A DNA stretch of 6,355 bases from Deltaproteobacteria bacterium (GTDB taxonomy: Bacteria; Desulfobacterota; UBA8473), in contig JAUXFK010000168.1 of the NCBI GenBank assembly GCA_030623035.1, positions 1-6,355 of the forward strand. The letters run 5' to 3'. Every line of letters begins with the position of its first letter. The stretch's first letter is position 1. Below the pieces are notes generated by a model. The model was not told the origin of the DNA and searched no databases. It worked only from the letters and a program-made list of their open reading frames with translations. Position numbers and translations under genes: made by a program. Shown here one piece after another: positions 4,768-6,355 of the stretch.

Positions 4768-6165
4768 CTAGTTTCTCTCCTGACTTCTTAAAAGCTCTAT
4801 AGAGAGATCGGGAATCTTATCTTTTGCCTCACTTAACGATGGGTCTCGCTTTAGAGCCATCTTATATTCATTTAAAGCCTTTTTTGTGTCATTTACTTTC
4901 TCATAGAGTATCGCCAGGTTTAAATGGGTTACAGCATCATCAGAACCGTTCTTTACTGATTTATTGTAACAATCAATCGCCTTTTTCCACTTTTTGTCTT
5001 CACTGTATACAAAGCCCAGTTTGCCCCAGACAACCGGGTCCTTTGGTTTTGATCTTGTAATCAGTTTTAAAAGGGGGATGGCTTTCTTATATTTTCCTGC
5101 CTTTAAATATAGCTCAGACAGAGGCACAAGGACATCCACATCTTTCGGTTTTAGTGCTCTGGTCTTCTCGTATTCTCTTATTGACGCCTTAATCTTTCCC
5201 GTCTTTTCATAAAGAACAGCCAAGTTAAAATGGATGATAGGGTCTTTGTTATTCAATTTTGCAGCCCTCTTGTATTCTATTATTGCCTTTTTCAAATTCC
5301 CCACCTTTGTGTAATTATATGCAAGATGGGCATGCGCACTAAAGTCCCGCAGGTTTATCCTCGTTACCTCTAAAAACTCGGATATTGCCTCTCTGTACCT
5401 GCCTTTATCTTCTAAGATGACACCCAAATTGTAGTGCAGTATTTCATCTTCCGGATTTAACTCGACCAACTCCTTATACACTTGAACCATCTTGTCTAAA
5501 TTGTGCGTTTTCTTATAGATTGATATCAACTTTTTATATACTTCTTTATCAGATGGATCTAACTTCAATACTTCTTCAAGCAGGCCGGCCGACTTTTTAA
5601 ACTCACCATTTTCCATGTAGAGGTCTGCAACATAAATCCTTAGCTCTATAGAAGATGGATTTAACTGAACTGCCTTTTCAAGACAGTCAATCTTCTCTTT
5701 TGGATCTTCCAGGGCACGAACCTTATCCATCCAATCATCCTCTGTTATGTCGATATATAAAAAAGCGTCGGCAAATACACGGTTATCCTTCTTCACTCTT
5801 ATGGTATATGAAGGTTTAAGCCCATTTAGCATCTCTTCTATCGCCTTATCTACCAACTCGCTTACTTCTACCTTATAATTAAGGTCATCATCTGTGCCTA
5901 TTCCCTCTATATCCGTGGTTATCCCTCTGTTAAATAAGATATTTGTCTTAATCTCTTTAATTATAAAGCTATGACCAGTTGAAACATGTATTGTCTCTCC
6001 GCCATGCATCCTGTGCTCCTCCCCGTTCTTCTCTATCAAAATATAATCCAACCTGGGGTCTTTAGATACTATCCTGGGGATAAAAAACACCAGCGCCCCC
6101 ACTACAAAGATAAGTAAGGTGAATAAAACAATATAAAATCTCTTTTGTTTACTCCTTAATTCCAT
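4768..6165 (-). CDS. Membrane-anchored tetratricopeptide repeat (TPR) protein
   Basis: A 465-residue protein. A basic N-terminus (MELRSKQKRF) precedes one hydrophobic helix (residues ~11-30, a signal anchor), so the remainder should lie outside the cytoplasmic membrane. Residues ~37-140 form a non-TPR domain rich in beta strands (DYILIEKNGEEHRMHGGETI, then YTIRVKKDNRVFADAFLYID) that I cannot assign. From ~145 to 445 run about nine TPR units of ~34 residues, most with the consensus spacing, e.g. HYNLGVILEDKGRYREAISE (244-263), HFNLAVLYEKTGKIKASIRE (312-331), THLNLAILYEKVNDTKKALN (413-432). TPR arrays are protein-binding scaffolds, so it probably assembles or tethers an envelope complex; the partner is unknown. 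The ATG at 6165 has GAGG 11 nt upstream (6177-6180). The 146-bp palindrome starts directly after the stop. No catalytic motif is visible. Confidence 0.88.
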   Translation of the reverse strand: MELRSKQKRFYIVLFTLLIFVVGALVFFIPRIVSKDPRLDYILIEKNGEEHRMHGGETIHVSTGHSFIIKEIKTNILFNRGITTDIEGIGTDDDLNYKVEVSELVDKAIEEMLNGLKPSYTIRVKKDNRVFADAFLYIDITEDDWMDKVRALEDPKEKIDCLEKAVQLNPSSIELRIYVADLYMENGEFKKSAGLLEEVLKLDPSDKEVYKKLISIYKKTHNLDKMVQVYKELVELNPEDEILHYNLGVILEDKGRYREAISEFLEVTRINLRDFSAHAHLAYNYTKVGNLKKAIIEYKRAAKLNNKDPIIHFNLAVLYEKTGKIKASIREYEKTRALKPKDVDVLVPLSELYLKAGKYKKAIPLLKLITRSKPKDPVVWGKLGFVYSEDKKWKKAIDCYNKSVKNGSDDAVTHLNLAILYEKVNDTKKALNEYKMALKRDPSLSEAKDKIPDLSIELLRSQERN

Positions 6166-6182
6166 TTTCTTTTATTCCTCTA

Positions 6183-6208
6183 GTAACTACTCAGGTTGTC
6201 AGGTTCAA
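6183..6208 (+). repeat. GTAACTACTCAGGTTGT repeat, copy 3, extended by a GTTCA-rich tract
   Basis: Identical to copy 1 over 26 nt. It continues to ~6226 as an irregular ~8-nt periodic tract (GGTTCAAG, GTTCACAG, TTCACGGTT). It lies 17 nt upstream of the TPR gene start and abuts that gene's GAGG ribosome binding site. Confidence 0.9.
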
Positions 6209-6233
6209 GGTTCACAGTTCACGGTTGGGCGCA

Positions 6234-6261
6234 TCCAGGGTGACATAGGGTTCACTCTGGA
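6234..6261. repeat. Small hairpin in the upstream region of the TPR gene
   Basis: TCCAGGGTGA (6234-6243) pairs with TCACTCTGGA (6252-6261) over ten positions with one G-T wobble, around an 8-nt loop. There is no T-run on either side. It lies between repeat copy 3 and the probable inverted fragment at the right edge. Confidence 0.5.
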
Positions 6262-6341
6262 CTTTCTGTAAAACTGCCTGGCGTATCGCAAGAACCGGAT
6301 AAACTCCGCATTCGTCCCGGAATCGAACCCTTGTTTTATCA

Positions 6342-6355
6342 GTTTAACCTTGAAC
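6342..6355 (-). repeat. Probable inverted fragment of the repeat, cut by right edge
   Basis: The last bases read AACCTTGAAC, the exact complement of GTTCAAGGTT at 6203-6212 in copy 3. If the match continues beyond the edge, copy 3 and this fragment would be the inverted ends of an element of about 170-190 bp. Confidence 0.4.

Larger units (their letters stand above)
6205..6355 (-). pseudogene. Open frame cut by right edge; possible gene end or decayed remnant
   Basis: On the minus strand a frame enters from the right edge and runs 50 codons without a stop, ending at TGA 6205-6207 inside repeat copy 3. The residues include DSGTNAEFIRFLRYARQFYR and end VNPMSPWMRPTVNCEP. I do not recognise it. 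A stop-free run this long arises by chance fairly often, and the last residues come from the repeat itself. A gene truncated or overrun by the repeat is possible, but so is non-coding DNA. Confidence 0.2.

Noticed and set aside
1922..6165. A defence or secretion system made of the DUF1232, MFS, small-protein and TPR genes
   Set aside because: No nuclease, ATPase, toxin, pore or other effector domain is visible, and the four genes share no recognisable pathway. Only their repeats link them.
2326..6208. CRISPR array suggested by the recurring 26-nt repeat
   Set aside because: Copies are about 2 kb apart with genes between them, there are no regular spacers, and no cas genes are present.
6317..6336. 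Minus-strand GGTTCGATTCC resembling the T-loop of a tRNA
   Set aside because: The bases on either side cannot form the five-pair T stem, and no anticodon arm, D arm or acceptor stem is found at the right distances.

Overview
The window is a stretch of bacterial chromosome, AT-leaning, with ordinary housekeeping genes on the left and a repeat-rich set of accessory genes on the right. The best guess at the host is a Desulfobacterota/Deltaproteobacteria-like bacterium. The reasons are the tight aroQ-pepQ pair, which in that group is often followed by efp, a lysine/glutamate-rich gene tail directly upstream, and many small foldback repeats between genes. This is an inference from gene order and style, not from a marker gene.

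Left part (1-1746, + strand): the 3' end of an unidentified gene, then type II 3-dehydroquinate dehydratase (aroQ, shikimate pathway), then an M24 Xaa-Pro peptidase (pepQ-like). The spacing is 19 nt and 1 nt, so these look like one transcription unit. Both complete genes start with GTG and keep all their catalytic or metal-binding residues. The efp gene often found next in this order is absent.

Middle (1747-3126): a small DUF1232/YkvA membrane-associated protein on the minus strand, bracketed by related repeat copies and with a plausible sigma70 promoter. A 477-nt gene-free stretch follows, filled with repeats and foldback elements, including an 82-bp element with perfect 14-bp terminal inverted repeats. 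Next comes a possible two-helix small membrane protein on the plus strand and a short hairpin between convergent genes.

Right part (3127-6165, minus strand): reading leftwards, a membrane-anchored TPR protein, a 146-bp palindromic MITE-like element, a small cysteine-containing protein of unknown function, and a 12-helix major facilitator superfamily transporter. They share a strand and may be co-transcribed, but no common pathway is evident.

The most unusual property is the repeat load. One short repeat (GTAACTACTCAGGTTGT on the + strand) lies within 2-35 nt of the start codons of three separate minus-strand genes, and a probable inverted fragment of it is cut by the right edge. At least three further families of palindromic or inverted repeats occupy the intergenic spaces. 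I see no CRISPR array, transposase, recombinase, defence cassette, biosynthetic cluster or RNA gene, and nothing that amounts to a clear new biological system.
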